Of a stretch of 64,000 nucleotides of DNA, positions 45,382 through 57,200 are shown piece by piece. Origin of the DNA: Stenocarpella maydis (lineage: Eukaryota; Ascomycota; Sordariomycetes; Diaporthales; Diaporthaceae); assembly GCA_002270565.1 (NCBI GenBank), contig NQMI01000001.1, positions 506,917 to 570,916 on the forward strand, written 5' to 3'. The notes under the pieces were generated by a model. It was not told the origin of the DNA. It did not search any database and saw only the letters and a program-made list of their open reading frames with translations. Position 1 is the first letter of the stretch; the number at the start of each line of letters is the position of its first letter. Made by a program: the position numbers and the translations under genes.

Positions 45382-46695
45382 ATGGGTTCTAAGGACACAG
45401 TTACACCAACAGAGCTCCAGATTGGTGTCGTCGGGTGCGGTATTGCCGGGCTTTCAGCGACCATCGCCTTAGCCAGAGCAGGCCACGCGGTCGAGGTGTT
45501 TGAACGGTCTCGTTTCACACGTGAAAACGGGGCTGCGCTCGTGATCGGGGTGAATGCTACCCGTGTCCTATCCGGCTGGGGTTTCGACGTTGACAAGTAC
45601 GGGGCCGTGGACTATTATCAGCTTCGACGCTTCGACGCGAAAACGGGTGAACTGCTCTCAACGGAGAAATTCGGTGGGGTTGAGCAAAAGTATGGCTCAC
45701 GGTGGTTGATCTTCCATCGCGCTGATCTCCACGCAGGCCTGCTCGAGTTGGTGCGAAGGCCAGCGGTGCCGTACGCCATTACACCGAAGATAAATCTCGG
45801 CACAGCTGTATCTGAAGCTGACCCCGAAGCCGGAACCGTTACCTTGGCAGACGGAAGGTACCTTCAGAAGGACGTCATCATCATCGCCGACGGTGCTCAC
45901 TCGAAGCTCATCCCACGCGTGACGGGCCGAGAGGAGCCCATAATTAAATCTCCCCTTTCAATCTATCGCTTCATGCAGCCCATCTCATCCATTCTTGACC
46001 ACCCACTGGCAAGCCACTTCTACAAAGACCAACCGTCCGGGTTCACGGCTTTCTTCGTCAATGAGGTGGGCAAGCCAGGTGTCCTGCTCAACACGTATCC
46101 GGTCAGGGGGGAGAAGCTACTATATGTTGCCTTCATGCACCCGAAAAAGCCGCAGGAACGCGATATTGGGGATAACTGGAACGCAGAGGCAAGTTACGAG
46201 GACCTGGTGTCGGATATGCAGGAGTTCCACTCCAGTGTCAAGTTCATCTGCGAAGGCGCCGAGGACATCAAGGTCTTCACCATCATGAAGCGTGATCCAG
46301 TGCCAAACCTCACCAGAGGCCGGGCAATTCTTGTGGGAGACGCAGGGCACTTGATGCTATCTACTCATGGACAGGGAGCATCGCAATCGATAGAGGATGC
46401 CGCTGCTCTGGAGGTCCTGTTCAATATCCAGCGGAGCAGCCCATCACCAGAGCAGGTGGTATTGGAACGGGTTCAGATGTTTGATGACCTTCGAGGCCCT
46501 CGCATCAAAGCAACACAGACGCTCTCCAATAAAATGATGGGCCCACCTGAAGCCATGATGGAAGAATGCAGGAAGTACTACGACGGGCCATTGCCAAGCC
46601 TGGAAGCGCAGGTCTTCTCGGATGAATACAATGACTGGTTCTTCAATTATGACGTTGCGGCCAAGGCCCTAGAATTGCTGGAAAGAACAGACTGA
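45382..46695 (+). CDS. FAD-dependent aromatic-ring monooxygenase (salicylate hydroxylase-like)
   Basis: A single exon of 437 aa, starting M-G-S-K-D. The FAD Rossmann motif is G-V-V-G-C-G-I-A-G-L at 15-24 with E-V-F-E-R at the end of strand 2. The DG motif is I-I-I-A-D-G-A-H-S-K-L near 170, and the second FAD motif is L-V-G-D-A-G-H-L-M-L-S-T-H-G-Q-G-A near 320, then Q-S-I-E-D-A. This is group A flavoprotein hydroxylase architecture. The family uses NAD(P)H and O2 to hydroxylate aromatic or heteroaromatic acids (salicylate, 6-hydroxynicotinate and similar). There is no transmembrane segment or signal peptide, so it is likely cytosolic or peroxisomal. It lies between the permease and the hydantoinase, fitting a ring-activation step. 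Confidence 0.92.
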   Translation: MGSKDTVTPTELQIGVVGCGIAGLSATIALARAGHAVEVFERSRFTRENGAALVIGVNATRVLSGWGFDVDKYGAVDYYQLRRFDAKTGELLSTEKFGGVEQKYGSRWLIFHRADLHAGLLELVRRPAVPYAITPKINLGTAVSEADPEAGTVTLADGRYLQKDVIIIADGAHSKLIPRVTGREEPIIKSPLSIYRFMQPISSILDHPLASHFYKDQPSGFTAFFVNEVGKPGVLLNTYPVRGEKLLYVAFMHPKKPQERDIGDNWNAEASYEDLVSDMQEFHSSVKFICEGAEDIKVFTIMKRDPVPNLTRGRAILVGDAGHLMLSTHGQGASQSIEDAAALEVLFNIQRSSPSPEQVVLERVQMFDDLRGPRIKATQTLSNKMMGPPEAMMEECRKYYDGPLPSLEAQVFSDEYNDWFFNYDVAAKALELLERTD

Positions 46696-47400
46696 AATTT
46701 GCAAGAGATGCTGGCGAAGTCGTGCAGTCTGTGCTCATGGCTGAGCAGCTGGAAGAAATAGGTGGTCTCATCGACTTCGAACGAAGGGCACAATGTCAAC
46801 TGGGTGCAGATTTGGATGGATTCTGGCCTCTTCATTTATAAAATCATGAAGGCTGGTGGCGAGTCCTGTCACTGGGGACATAATACACGGTCTTGTGAGA
46901 GGGAATGAACTGTTCACCGCGTAATGTGAGTCTTGGGAGACCACGAAATGCGAGTCGGGGACAACAGGTCTATTTTCATTAGCTGGCTTCGTTCTTAATC
47001 CAATCACAAGATGATTAAAGAAGGAAAGGTAGGGGGAAAAAACTGCTGGTGGTCTATTCGTACAGGCATTATCACTCAATGATCCAGCGTAAGATATTAA
47101 ACATAATGCCGTTCTCTTCAGGTGATAAGTGATAGTCCAGGACGACCCAGCGGTCCGCTCTGATCAGTATGCTTAGCCGGGCTTATGCTTTCCTGGAGAA
47201 AGCCTTGGCTAGCTTTCGTAGCAGATAACTGAACACGTCAATGTTACTTAGGAGCTCCATGCCATGATAAAAACGAATAGAGGGCGATAGGCATCTCCAA
47301 GATATGGGTAATAAGTGTTAATAGGAGCTCAAATTTTATTTTGGGGGTTCTTCGGTGCTTAGGGCTCGAGGTTCTTTACCATGTGTAGCCCGATTATTAA
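46696..47400. other. Convergent intergenic region
   Basis: 705 bp between the monooxygenase and Atg22-like 3' ends, AT-rich, no supported gene. Confidence 0.45.
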
Positions 47401-49174
47401 TCATATCTCAGCTGTGAGAATCTTCCTTGTTCCCTGAGCTGACGGTTCTAGTCCTATCGCTACGTTGTGCTCAGTGGCCTCATACTGTGCACACTGCAGT
47501 TTGCTCTTTGCTTCATCCACAAAGATCAAACCGAAAGAAGATGCACCGATCAGAGCAGCCAGAAATCCATAAGACGCATTCTGGGTCCCTGTTCGGTCAA
47601 CGATCGCACTGCAAATGAGAGGCCCGATCCAGGAGCCAGCACGACCAATAAAGCCCAGTAAGGCGAAGTATCTGTTCTCCTCACCTCTAGGGATAACTTG
47701 GCCGAGGAAGACCTGTGAGTAGGACATCTGAAGACCTACGCTAGGCCCATAAAACACGCTGACAGCCCAGAATTCCCACAGGTTGTGGTAACCGATCTTT
47801 CTAGTCCACAGTCCAACCATGCCCCAGACGGCGAGGAAGAAACATGACCAGTTGGTGATGTGGAGGATAGTCTTGGTCCGCAGCGACCACCTTTTTTGAG
47901 CCCATACAGCCAGGACTGTGAATATGAACACCGATACTCCCTGGATGATGAGAAAGTAGCTGTTTTGCGTGGCAGAAAACTGGGCAACCGCTGTTTGCGA
48001 GATGATGAGCATGGTGAATAGCGTGCTGACACCGTCATTGAGCCAGAAGTAGACAAATAGGTAGAGGAAGGTCTGCGAAATCTTCCTGCAGTACTTGAAG
48101 CTATACCACGTCTGCTGGAGCCCATAGCCGACTATGCTCCGGCCTTCAGGTACCGGCAGTCTTGGTCGTCGCTTCTCGAGGAATACCCAGGGCACGGACA
48201 GGACGAGCACGATTATGCCCACCACGCCGGTGCACAGCGCGTAGCCCAGGTTATTCTTTGCCGCCGATGAGTCCGCATCGATACCTTTTAGGATCACCAC
48301 ACAGAGGCACGCGCTCACTGCAAACCCGACGTTGTTGGCCGCCCAGGCGTGGTTGGCTATCGTTGAACGAATATGCTCGATCGTGGTGTCGTACTCCGAG
48401 CCTTTGATTTCCTGATTCTGTAAGGCGAGTCTAGCTTTCTGCGACCCCGGCTGGTCTTCTGCTATTCGAGGAAACAACGCGTACCCAAAGGTGAACACGA
48501 CATAGAATCCGATGTCTGTTGCGTGTGGTTAGGTATTAATCGAGACCCGGAAGCGATGACCGCACGGGTGAGACGATGACTTACTTGTAAGCGTGTACAA
48601 TGCCATTGCTGCTGGCCAGTCATCTGGCGTCTGCAGGCCAAAAAAGCCCAGCGACAAGCCACCATAGAGCATAATCGAGATTCGCAAGATCCAAGGAGCC
48701 CACGATCCGTAGTCGGCTGTGCTTCCGATGAAGATGAACAGAATGGACTGGCCGATGAACACAAGTGCAGAAGCGATCAGCGCCACTGATTCATAGGACT
48801 TGGTACCTCCAGCCCAGGTGACATGGCAAGGCGCATCTGGGTCCTCGTCGCATGAGGCACTACCCCACGGCAGTACGTTGGGGTTAAAAGCGGCTTGGTA
48901 AATTAGGGTTTGAAAAAGAGAATAGGCGCTATTCCGTTACATTTAGCTGTCAGACTCATTTTAAGACTTAATTTGATGACTGAATGACTTTTACTCACTA
49001 TTGGTATGGACCGATGCCATTGTTCGCGGCGAAGAGGCCGTAGTACGCATACTTCTCGGCCTTGATGCCTTTTTCATGGATCGTATCATGATTTGCTTCC
49101 GGTGCGGCTCCCTCCTCGGTCGTTCGCTCAATCGCAAGAGGTGTCGGTTGTTTACTAGACATCTGGGAGCCCAT
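47401..49174 (-). CDS. Atg22-like membrane transporter
   Basis: Exons 49174-48999, 48928-48585 and 48515-47401 (544 aa); donors GTGAGT and GTAAGT, split codons TA|C and A|AC. The start M-G-S-Q-M-S-S-K is preferred because its ATG has A at -3; another ATG lies six bases upstream. About 12 membrane helices form the MFS-like Atg22 fold: Y-G-L-F-A-A-N-N-G-I-G-P near 45, a long luminal loop with P-W-G-S-A-S-C-D-E-D-P-D-A-P-C, and Y-L-F-V-Y-F-W-L-N-D-G-V-S-T in the middle. In yeast Atg22 is a vacuolar effluxer of amino acids produced by breakdown. Fungi carry several paralogues, often inside metabolic clusters, so vacuolar amino-acid efflux is not certain here. It is divergent from the hydantoinase gene. 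Confidence 0.9.
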
Positions 49175-49735
49175 TGTCATGAGAGTTTTCCACGACAGTG
49201 CGCAACATTGAGTGCAGGTATGTACGGCTGGATGGGAGAAGATAGGGGTCATTGATCTGGGGGGTTGAAGAGGAAATTTGAATGGAAGCAGCAACTGTCG
49301 ACACGATGTCACGCTGCACATGCAGGGTCCTAGCATCGTTTCAATAGCTGCACCTACCCACGCACTCATGGGCTCACGTCAGTCCGAGGTACCCAATAGT
49401 AACTCTGTAGTTGCCGAAAGAGATAAGATTTCCTGTCCACTATCGATTCAACAGGCCTGAGAGGGGCGCCGAGCATTTCATAAGTCGCCGCTTATAAGCC
49501 CCGGTCTTCCCTCAAATGGCCCATAGTTCCTTGATATTAGCCAATTGGTATTGGGCCGAACTCGGGGAGCACAACGGGTGGCAAGCCGTGGTAGACACTC
49601 AAATATCTACTCTTAACGGCAGTTGAAATCGTCCTCAAACTGACCAAACCTCTTGACTATCCGTGCTTTTGTTATCTGGCCGAGTGCTGCCAACCCGTGT
49701 TCAGCGCCTAAGTCGCCTGGGCATTCAGTGAAGCC
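49175..49735. promoter_or_regulatory. Bidirectional promoter, Atg22-like / hydantoinase, with GATA-type sites
   Basis: A 561-bp shared spacer. GATA-factor (AreA/NIT2, HGATAR) sites occur as AGATAG at 49240-49245, AGATAAG at 49421-49427, CTATCG at 49440-49445 (reverse) and TTATCT at 49672-49677 (reverse). About one to two are expected by chance, so the enrichment is modest but fits nitrogen control. Confidence 0.4.
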
Positions 49736-52700
49736 ATGACAGCCAACACAGAGGTGAGGGTAGTTGGGGTGGATGTGGGAGGGACAAACACTGATGCTGT
49801 CATCTTGGATGGGAACGAAGTCATCGGATGGCACAAAACGCCTACAACGAAAGATATTCATTCTGGTGTCACCAAGTCCATTATTGAGGCTCTCAAAATG
49901 GCTGACGTGCCCCACGAGTCAGTCACAGCTATCAAGATAGGGACAACGGTAAGCCACAAGCCTATGGTTCCATTCTGATGTGCCGATCCGCACTACTGCT
50001 ACTGCTGCTGATCATGTGAGACCAGCAATTCGTGAATGCCATCATCGAACTGGACACTACCAAATTGGACAGAGTCGCAGTATTACGCCTCTGCGGTCCA
50101 TACACGCAAAGCGTTACACCATTTGGTACGCACGGGTCTTGAGGTAGAAGGCAAAGCACCAGGCTGACTAGCTATTCCAAGATGGGTTTCCCAATGCCCT
50201 CAAGGCCGTTATGGGTGGCTACTATGCCTATCTTGATGGAGGCTACCAGAGTACGCCTTCTAAAACCGTCCCGGATGGGGGGTCATGTAAAGCTGACGCG
50301 CTTTGGAGTTGACGGACAAGAGATAACTGCTGTATCAAATTCGCAGCTGCGAGCCCAGGCGCAGAAGATCAAAGAGCTGGGTATCCATGCCATCACCATT
50401 GTGGGGGTCTACTCGACATCGTACAAGAAGCAAGAAGAAGACGCCGCCGCGTTTCTGGCCGAAGAACTGGGACCGGCTTACGATATTTCCTGCTCCCATT
50501 CCATCGGCCAAGCAGGCTTCCTGGAGCGAGAGAACGCCGCGGTCCTCAACGCCAGCATTCGCCGTTTCTCTCGCCAGGTGGTCCACAGCCTTGACAAGGC
50601 AACCGGGTTCCTCGCCAATGCCGGTCTGTACATCACCCTCAATGATGGCACACTCGCGCGTGCATCTTCTGCCGCTGCGCATCCACTCCGGTGCTTCTCC
50701 TCCGGGCCGACGAATAGTGCAAGGGGTGCTGCGTTTCTGGCACAAAATTTGGTGTCCATCAAGAAGGACGACGCGCGGGACCTCCTGGTAGTTGATGTGG
50801 GTGGTACGACCACGGATGTCTGCAGTCTCCTTCCAAACGGATACCCTCGACAGTCGGCAGCTTGCGTCAAGGTCGCCGGCGTAAAGACTAATTTCTCCAT
50901 GCCGGATGTTCACAGCATTGCCCTTGGCGCTGGGTCTGTCATTAGAGCTCACGACTCGGGAGCTTCCGTTGGTCCCGACTCTGTAGCCTTGGAAGAGTCG
51001 ACAAAGGCTCTCCGCTCCGGCGGGTCAACTCTTACAGTATGTTAAGCGCACTTTCATAGTTGTCTCGATCTTCACATTTCGGTCTTCCCTGAAGAAATAC
51101 TGATTGGGTTTCCATCCTATGCGCAGGCTGGGGATCTTGCACATCTCTCACCCGAAGAATTGCACCGACAAGGAATCAGCATGCAAACCATAGACTCAGC
51201 TAAAAGAGTAGTCCAGCAACTAATAGAAAACGCAGTGACTTCTTCCAAAACAAAAGTTGAGGATGCCACCGTCTTGCTGGTGGGTGGAGGCGGCTTCGTA
51301 CTTCCTGATCGTATTGACGGAACAGATTGTCTCGTCCGACCACCTTTCTATCAAGTAGCTAACGCAGTGGGAGCAGCGGTAAGCTCCGTCGACCTAGTTC
51401 AATACATCAAGAAAACGATATGTCTAACTTATCGCTCGAACCCAGATCGCGAAGATTAGCAGCACCTTTGATAAGACGATCATACCCGGTGACCGGAGTG
51501 TCCACGACCTTGTAGCAGACGGGAAAAAGCAGGCTGCCGCAATGTGCGTGCAAGCTGGTGGCGAACCATCGGATGTCGAGATTGTGGAACTTGAAACCAT
51601 CCCCGAGCCATACGCCATGGATGGCTCTTTTCGGCTTGTGATACGAGTCGTCTCCAGTATAAAAGATGTCACCGCTCTTGGCCGAAACCATACGGGGACT
51701 GAGGGCATTCCATATGATGGACATAATTCATCCGCGGCTTCTGGTCCTTCCTGCGATAACCCCCAAGGTAAAAATGACCAGCAAGACGTTCTCCTGGACG
51801 TGACAACATACCACCCAAACATAAAGGACGGTATTTGGACTGTCTCAGAAACAGACATCGAGTTTTTGATAGCTGGTACAGGGGTCCTCGGAGTTGGCTG
51901 CATTGGCGAAGCAACGAACTACCTCCTATCACTAAAAGCATGCCTCAGAGAAGGTCGGAAGATTCGTATCGTACCCTGCAGTTCTGTTGGAGCTCATGAG
52001 GTGATTTGTCCTCCCCTTTATATGGTAAGGACTCTTTCGAATTCCCCTTACAACAAATTCCCTCTGATGAAGTCATCATATTTGATATTCCTTTCCCTCT
52101 TCTCTTCAAGCAGAAACTGACGAGGTCACTACAAAGGGGTCGCCGTCAGTCTTCGTTGAACGTCTGCCGGGAGGAAACGAGTGGGTTTACTTCATGTCTT
52201 CTATGCATCTCCGAGACCAAAATCACATATTCAATGACCGTGGCTCGTAAATTCTGATCAACCTTTTAGAACAAAAGAGGCGATGTATGCTACGCTGGAT
52301 TGTGCCGGACTTTCCACTTTCTCCCATATTGTTCCGACAGAAATCGGGGGCATCAACGCGCTTGAAGCACTACTTTCTGGCTCGCTACTCGACAAAAAGG
52401 TCCTGGACGCAGATCTTATGGGGCGTGCTTACCCACATGTGTACATGACTGTACTGGGAGCCCAGGGCAGGAAGCTGACCCCGGTGGCTTTGTCAGATGG
52501 AAATGGCAATATCGTGGTATGCGTGATCTACCCCCTACATGACTATAATTCCGATGATCATTGTGGGAGTTGTGATCTTGACCTTACTAAGGAGATTCCT
52601 ACAGCAAATAAAGACGGCCAGGGACGATTGGCATCTGGAGAATCTGGCGCGGGCTGCTTGTGGAGCAATGAAGTCCATTGCCGGAATGTGCTTGGCGCCA

Positions 52701-53471
52701 CTGACTGGCGAGGAGAGCAAACTGTTTGTCCAGAACAGTTACTCTGTCGGTAAGCAATACCCTGGCCGAATTCCTCCACCGAGAAGTTTAGTTGTTGATT
52801 CACGAATAGCCTGGGAAATCGGCCGCACGATGCACCTTGCGCGCCAAGCCAAACAGAATGTCGCCCAGGCAATAGTCAAGCCAGCAGATGGCGATGTTTT
52901 ATTCTCTGGGAAGATTCATTCCGTGTCAAGGAAGGTAGCTGATAGCTTAACCAAGGGGATCTGTGTCATTCGATCAGAAGGATCTTCAGGTCTCGAGACA
53001 GATGATGACGATGGTTACCTCGAACTGGTCTTCACCAATGAATTCTCAGCTGCGGTCCTCAAGACACGGGATGGGGACGGTTTCGTTGATAGATACCTGG
53101 CCGCCAGCCCTGACTTAATCTGTGTACGTCGAGGTGAGCCGCAGTTGGCGTTTTCAGAACTACAGCTAACTGATTCTTTTCATTTTTAGATGCTGGATGG
53201 GGCTGACGGAATGCCGATTGGTGTCACCGAAGTGCGCTATGGCTTGCGAGTAGACATCATTGCAATGCCTGCACCAGCTGTTTGGTACACAGAGGAAGGG
53301 CTGAAGAGGGCTGGCCCTACTGTCTTCGGGTATGCCAGCTCATCCTTGAATAATACACGATGGTTCCGTGACTAATACAAGTCAATTTCATCTAGCCTCC
53401 CGGATGTACGGAGCGAGATAGGCAGAAAGGCTGCACGGCTGTGGCCCTCCGTTTTCGAAACTTACGCATAA
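49736..53471 (+). CDS. Hydantoinase/oxoprolinase fused to DUF917 (S-Me-THD-like) domain
   Basis: Twelve predicted exons: 49736-49948, 50026-50125, 50182-50250, 50309-51036, 51127-51378, 51446-52024, 52137-52180, 52270-52516, 52605-52749, 52810-53123, 53190-53329, 53396-53471 (968 aa). Every junction keeps frame. The N-terminal hydantoinase A domain begins V-G-V-D-V-G-G-T-N-T-D and continues R-L-C-G-P-Y and Y-L-D-G-G-Y-Q-I-D-G. The ASKHA-type ATPase core has V-V-D-V-G-G-T-T-T-D-V near 289 and V-G-G-G-G-F-V near 445. From ~585, F-L-I-A-G-T-G-V-L-G-V-G-C-I-G starts the DUF917 domain, with T-E-I-G-G-I-N-A-L-E-A and D-A-D-L-M-G-R-A-Y-P. The family opens five-membered cyclic imides or lactams (hydantoin, 5-oxoproline, thiohydantoins) in an ATP-dependent or related way. 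It is probably cytosolic. Confidence 0.92.
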
Positions 53472-53749
53472 AAATGAGTTGCATCTGGGCCAAAACTCAA
53501 GGCCAAGGGTTCAAGAGAGGATTTTGAATTGGAATTTTGGCAGGTATCAAGAACCCAGGTCCCCGTTCCGATGTGCAACCAGTTTTATAAATCATTTCAC
53601 AAGGCAATGCACCTCAAGGTACTGGAGTATCATTATCGGCCGGGATGTACGATGAGCAGTATAGTTATTGTCCTTTTGACTACTCCAGACTCGCATCTCT
53701 TCGCTTTCCGGATCTAAATGCTCCAAAATGGACTCCAATCTACCCTTAC
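53472..53749. other. Convergent spacer, hydantoinase / YWTD protein
   Basis: 278 bp between 3' ends; no gene. Confidence 0.5.
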
Positions 53750-54661
53750 TTAAGCCAACGCAATGCCCGTCAGGTCTCCCAACTCCGGGAACAAAACCTT
53801 TTTCGCCCTCGTCTTAATATCAATAGCATAGATGCCTCCCGCCAGGTCCGCTACATAAACAACATCGTCCTCCCTATCCAATGCCAGTCCAATGGCCTCG
53901 TGCAACCGCGTCGCCAGCACCTGCGGTACGCCTCCCATTCCAATAGCAGCCCTGTTCAGTGTGTTTCCGTTCGGAGGGTCCCCCCGGTCCGTCCAGTAGA
54001 GCGTCTGCGACTCCGTGTCCATCTCGAGGTAGATTGGCTCGGGCAGATTGTCGAAGACCACCTCGATATCCCACCGCTTGTCCGGGAAGAAGCCCGGCGG
54101 CCCCTCTATCGGCGCCCGGAGTATCCGGCCCTGCTCGCCCTTGGACGGGCCTTTCTGTATCCAGTAGATGAACCCGCGCGGCTCGTCGACTGCGATACCC
54201 ACGCACCACATGAGTTGGTCGCTCCTGTCTTCCTCTGAGTCACCGGCCGAGACGAGCACCTCGACGTCCGAGCCGTCCATATTGCTGCGCATCACTTTAA
54301 TGCCATCTCGATCGCACCAGTACAGCTTCCGGGTTGGTCTCCCGATGGTGATTTGGTTTGGCGTGAAAACACCCATCGATCCGGGGGGGATGATGACTTT
54401 CCGCTCGGAGCCATCGAGATTTGCGCGCTCGATGAATCCACATGCTCTCTTGAGACTGCGGCCCATGTTGGTCCAGTACATGTGGCCGTTCTCATAGTCG
54501 ATGGTGATCGCACCTGGCATCGCCGTCATATTATCTATAACAGTTTGTCTGTCGGTGCCATCGGTTAGGCATGATAGGATGCGACCACATCGCGGCTGGG
54601 GCTGCGATAGGCCGGTGTCCAGGATATACAGACGTCTATGGTGTTGAGGCTGGGAACCCAT
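53750..54661 (-). CDS. YWTD/LDL-receptor-like beta-propeller protein
   Basis: A single exon of 303 aa with no signal peptide. Six blade-like repeats carry the YWTD theme: M-Y-W-T-N-M-G near 62, L-Y-W-C-D-R-D-G near 113, F-I-Y-W-I-Q-K near 164 and L-Y-W-T-D-R-G-D near 218, each followed by I-x-R-A or R-S-N-M-D-G-S. The protein is therefore a cytosolic six-bladed propeller related to NHL/SMP-30 proteins. Some six-bladed propellers are lactonases or sugar-acid hydrolases, but the acidic metal ligands of SMP-30 cannot be assigned here. Close convergence with the hydantoinase gene suggests a place in the same neighbourhood. Confidence 0.88.
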   Translation of the reverse strand: MGSQPQHHRRLYILDTGLSQPQPRCGRILSCLTDGTDRQTVIDNMTAMPGAITIDYENGHMYWTNMGRSLKRACGFIERANLDGSERKVIIPPGSMGVFTPNQITIGRPTRKLYWCDRDGIKVMRSNMDGSDVEVLVSAGDSEEDRSDQLMWCVGIAVDEPRGFIYWIQKGPSKGEQGRILRAPIEGPPGFFPDKRWDIEVVFDNLPEPIYLEMDTESQTLYWTDRGDPPNGNTLNRAAIGMGGVPQVLATRLHEAIGLALDREDDVVYVADLAGGIYAIDIKTRAKKVLFPELGDLTGIALA

Positions 54662-57200
54662 ATTTTACAGTGCAACGGAAGTACGAGGAATGATCTGCTC
54701 GTAATTGCGGCGGACTTTTAAGAATCACAAAGACAAGCTATGTACAGAATGGGATGATAAGAGGGCAGGTTGTCGGCTCTAGTTTTATTCCGCCGTCGAC
54801 CTGACATCACTCAAGCGAGGACGCTTCCTTGCTGGAGACCCTTGCTCAGCCTAATTTTGGTGGGCACGGTACTATCTCACTCCGCCCAGGTCACTCTACC
54901 TCTGCGCAGGATGCAGAGTATACGTAAAAAGACCCACTGGGATGGTCTCTTCGTCCCGAAGGGCTGGAACTCAGACATCAACGAGCAAGTCAGGGCATGC
55001 CTGTCCACTTGCGCATTCCGCTGCGATGATAATTCCACGCCGGATCGGCGGGCCCGGTGTTATGACATGTTGCTGTGGGTCCTCCTGTACAGGCCGTGGC
55101 GAGCAAACTGGCAGTCCCGGGTGTCAAAAGTGCGAGAGAAAAGCGAATTGTGGGTCACCTCGCCGCCGAAGCGGCCACTTCGCTAACCTGCCGCCTGATG
55201 AAGATCTGAGACACGAACGGTCCGTTCAAACAACCACTCGCTCTTCTGAGGACCCAAAGCCATCTACTGCGCAGCTGTCTTAGAAAGCCTTCGGGCTGGC
55301 GCTCTGCCAGTAGGAAAAATTGTCTGGATATGCCTCAGCCAAGTCCAAAGTGTTCCTCAGGGCAGTGGCTGCCTCAACAAATGCTCTGCTTGCCAGTCAT
55401 ACTCCACGCATCCACTTAGCTCATTGGTACTCGGCCTGACCCCCCTCAGTTAAAGGTTGGCGCTGCCATATGGAGGCTGTGTTTTGAGAGTGCTCCGTTG
55501 CAGTATGTAACATTAAGTAAAGTAGTAGGAGCCTATGTTGGGACGCGGTTGCAAGGATTTCATGTTGGTGACAGTCAGGTAACACAGGGCGCCAGTCACT
55601 GGCAGTAGAATGGCAGATGAGAACGAAGAGTCAAGTAGAAGGCGAAGCAGGGCGAGGAGTGTAGTCCTAAGATAACTGCCTCGTGTTATGAAGATACTAC
55701 GGCTGCGATGTGCCACAAGTTCTCAAACTCTTCCCTCTTGAGGTTGACGATAACACAAACATGCCCTCAGTTCCTACCTAGGTAAAGATGGCCCGCAGGC
55801 CCTGCATGCCTGTCGACTCTGGCGCTGCTTCTTATGCCTCGACCGTCTTCCATCCTAGGACTCCCCTGTGCGCCCACTATGGAGGAGCGAGCTGATCTCA
55901 CGTATGTGCCGTAACTTTGGTGGGCGCTGTCCGCACTAGAACTAATCTGCTAACAAAATCAACTCAAAGTCTCTCCCTGCACTGCATTACATGACTCTAT
56001 CCGCGGGATGTTAGAAACAACTGATGTCCATTCGATCTCCAGCAAGACAAAGTGGCACAAGCAGCAATGGGCAACAGACGCACTAGGTTGCAAGCATATG
56101 GTCCACTTCTGCGACAATGGGTTGGGCCGCGCCAACTTCTGTGCCCAGCGTGAGCCAGAACGGGTCATCTTCTATGCTCATAAGTGCTGCTGGAAGCTCG
56201 CAAAAGTCCCTGTTCTGAACGACCCACTTGTCTTGCTCCGATTCGCATTCCAAACACGATCATTTGACAACTGTCCCCCCTTTCCCGACTCCTAAGGGTT
56301 AAGTGCTCAGGATGATCCATCAAACTTGCCAGAGCCGCCTTTATTTGACATGGGCACCAACGATTTACGACCACTCAAGCTCTTCCTTCGCAATCAACCC
56401 ATGCGGCTTCCAGCCAGGGGCAGGAGATCTCTCGTTGTCAACAAAGTGTGCTGTGCTCATCTTTCCGCGCTATCCATATGATCGAGCCAACAAATTTGTT
56501 GTTTATAGTCGGTGGTTGATACCTCTACCAGGACAAGCAGCAGCAGTCTTTCAACAAATAGATGAACACCACCACGAGGGACAAAAGAGTAGTTTTCAGA
56601 GAAATATTCAGAACAAATAGGTGTAGCGGATTCAGCCATCGAATCAGGACGAATCGATGTTACTTTCAAGGTTGTAGAGCGATAAAGAGAGGTGAAGATG
56701 TTGGCCAGGAGCTTCTAACTGTGCTGGAAGAGGACACGGCTGATTATAATTATATGTTCGGTGAACTTTCCTGACGATGTTGATGGGCCACAGAAAAAGA
56801 AGACAACAAAACGCTAAATTTAGCATGAGGCAGCGTTATAAGACGCAGCCACCTAATTTCTTAACCTGGCCGACCTGCGACCTTGAGGCACATGTAGTTA
56901 ATCCTTACCAGGACTAATAACTTCCGCATTATGGAAATGGAGATGGAGGGCCAATGTCGCCCATTGAAAGAGGAGAAATAACAATGAGAGAGGGGACAGA
57001 ATTAAGTTTAGGCTCTAAATAATATCGATACATGGATTTATTAAAGTCGCCAGTCCACTTTGGGGACTCAGGCATAGCGCTTACCGGCTCTGTGTATGCT
57101 CGCACAGCCAAGAAGGGCCTTCACTTGTCTCTTGTTACCTAGTCAATGATTGTCGTCAAGACATGATGTCCCAAAGCTAGTGCGATAAGTCAAATTTTAA
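54662..57200. other. Gene-poor spacer before the transposon block
   Basis: No supported gene over 2.5 kb; one TACCTAGGTA palindrome (55775-55784). The open frame at 54770-55186 starts at TTG and has no family match. Confidence 0.4.

Noticed and set aside
54770..55186. 138-codon open frame with several Cys
   Set aside because: Starts at TTG, has no recognisable domain and no introns. Left as non-coding.
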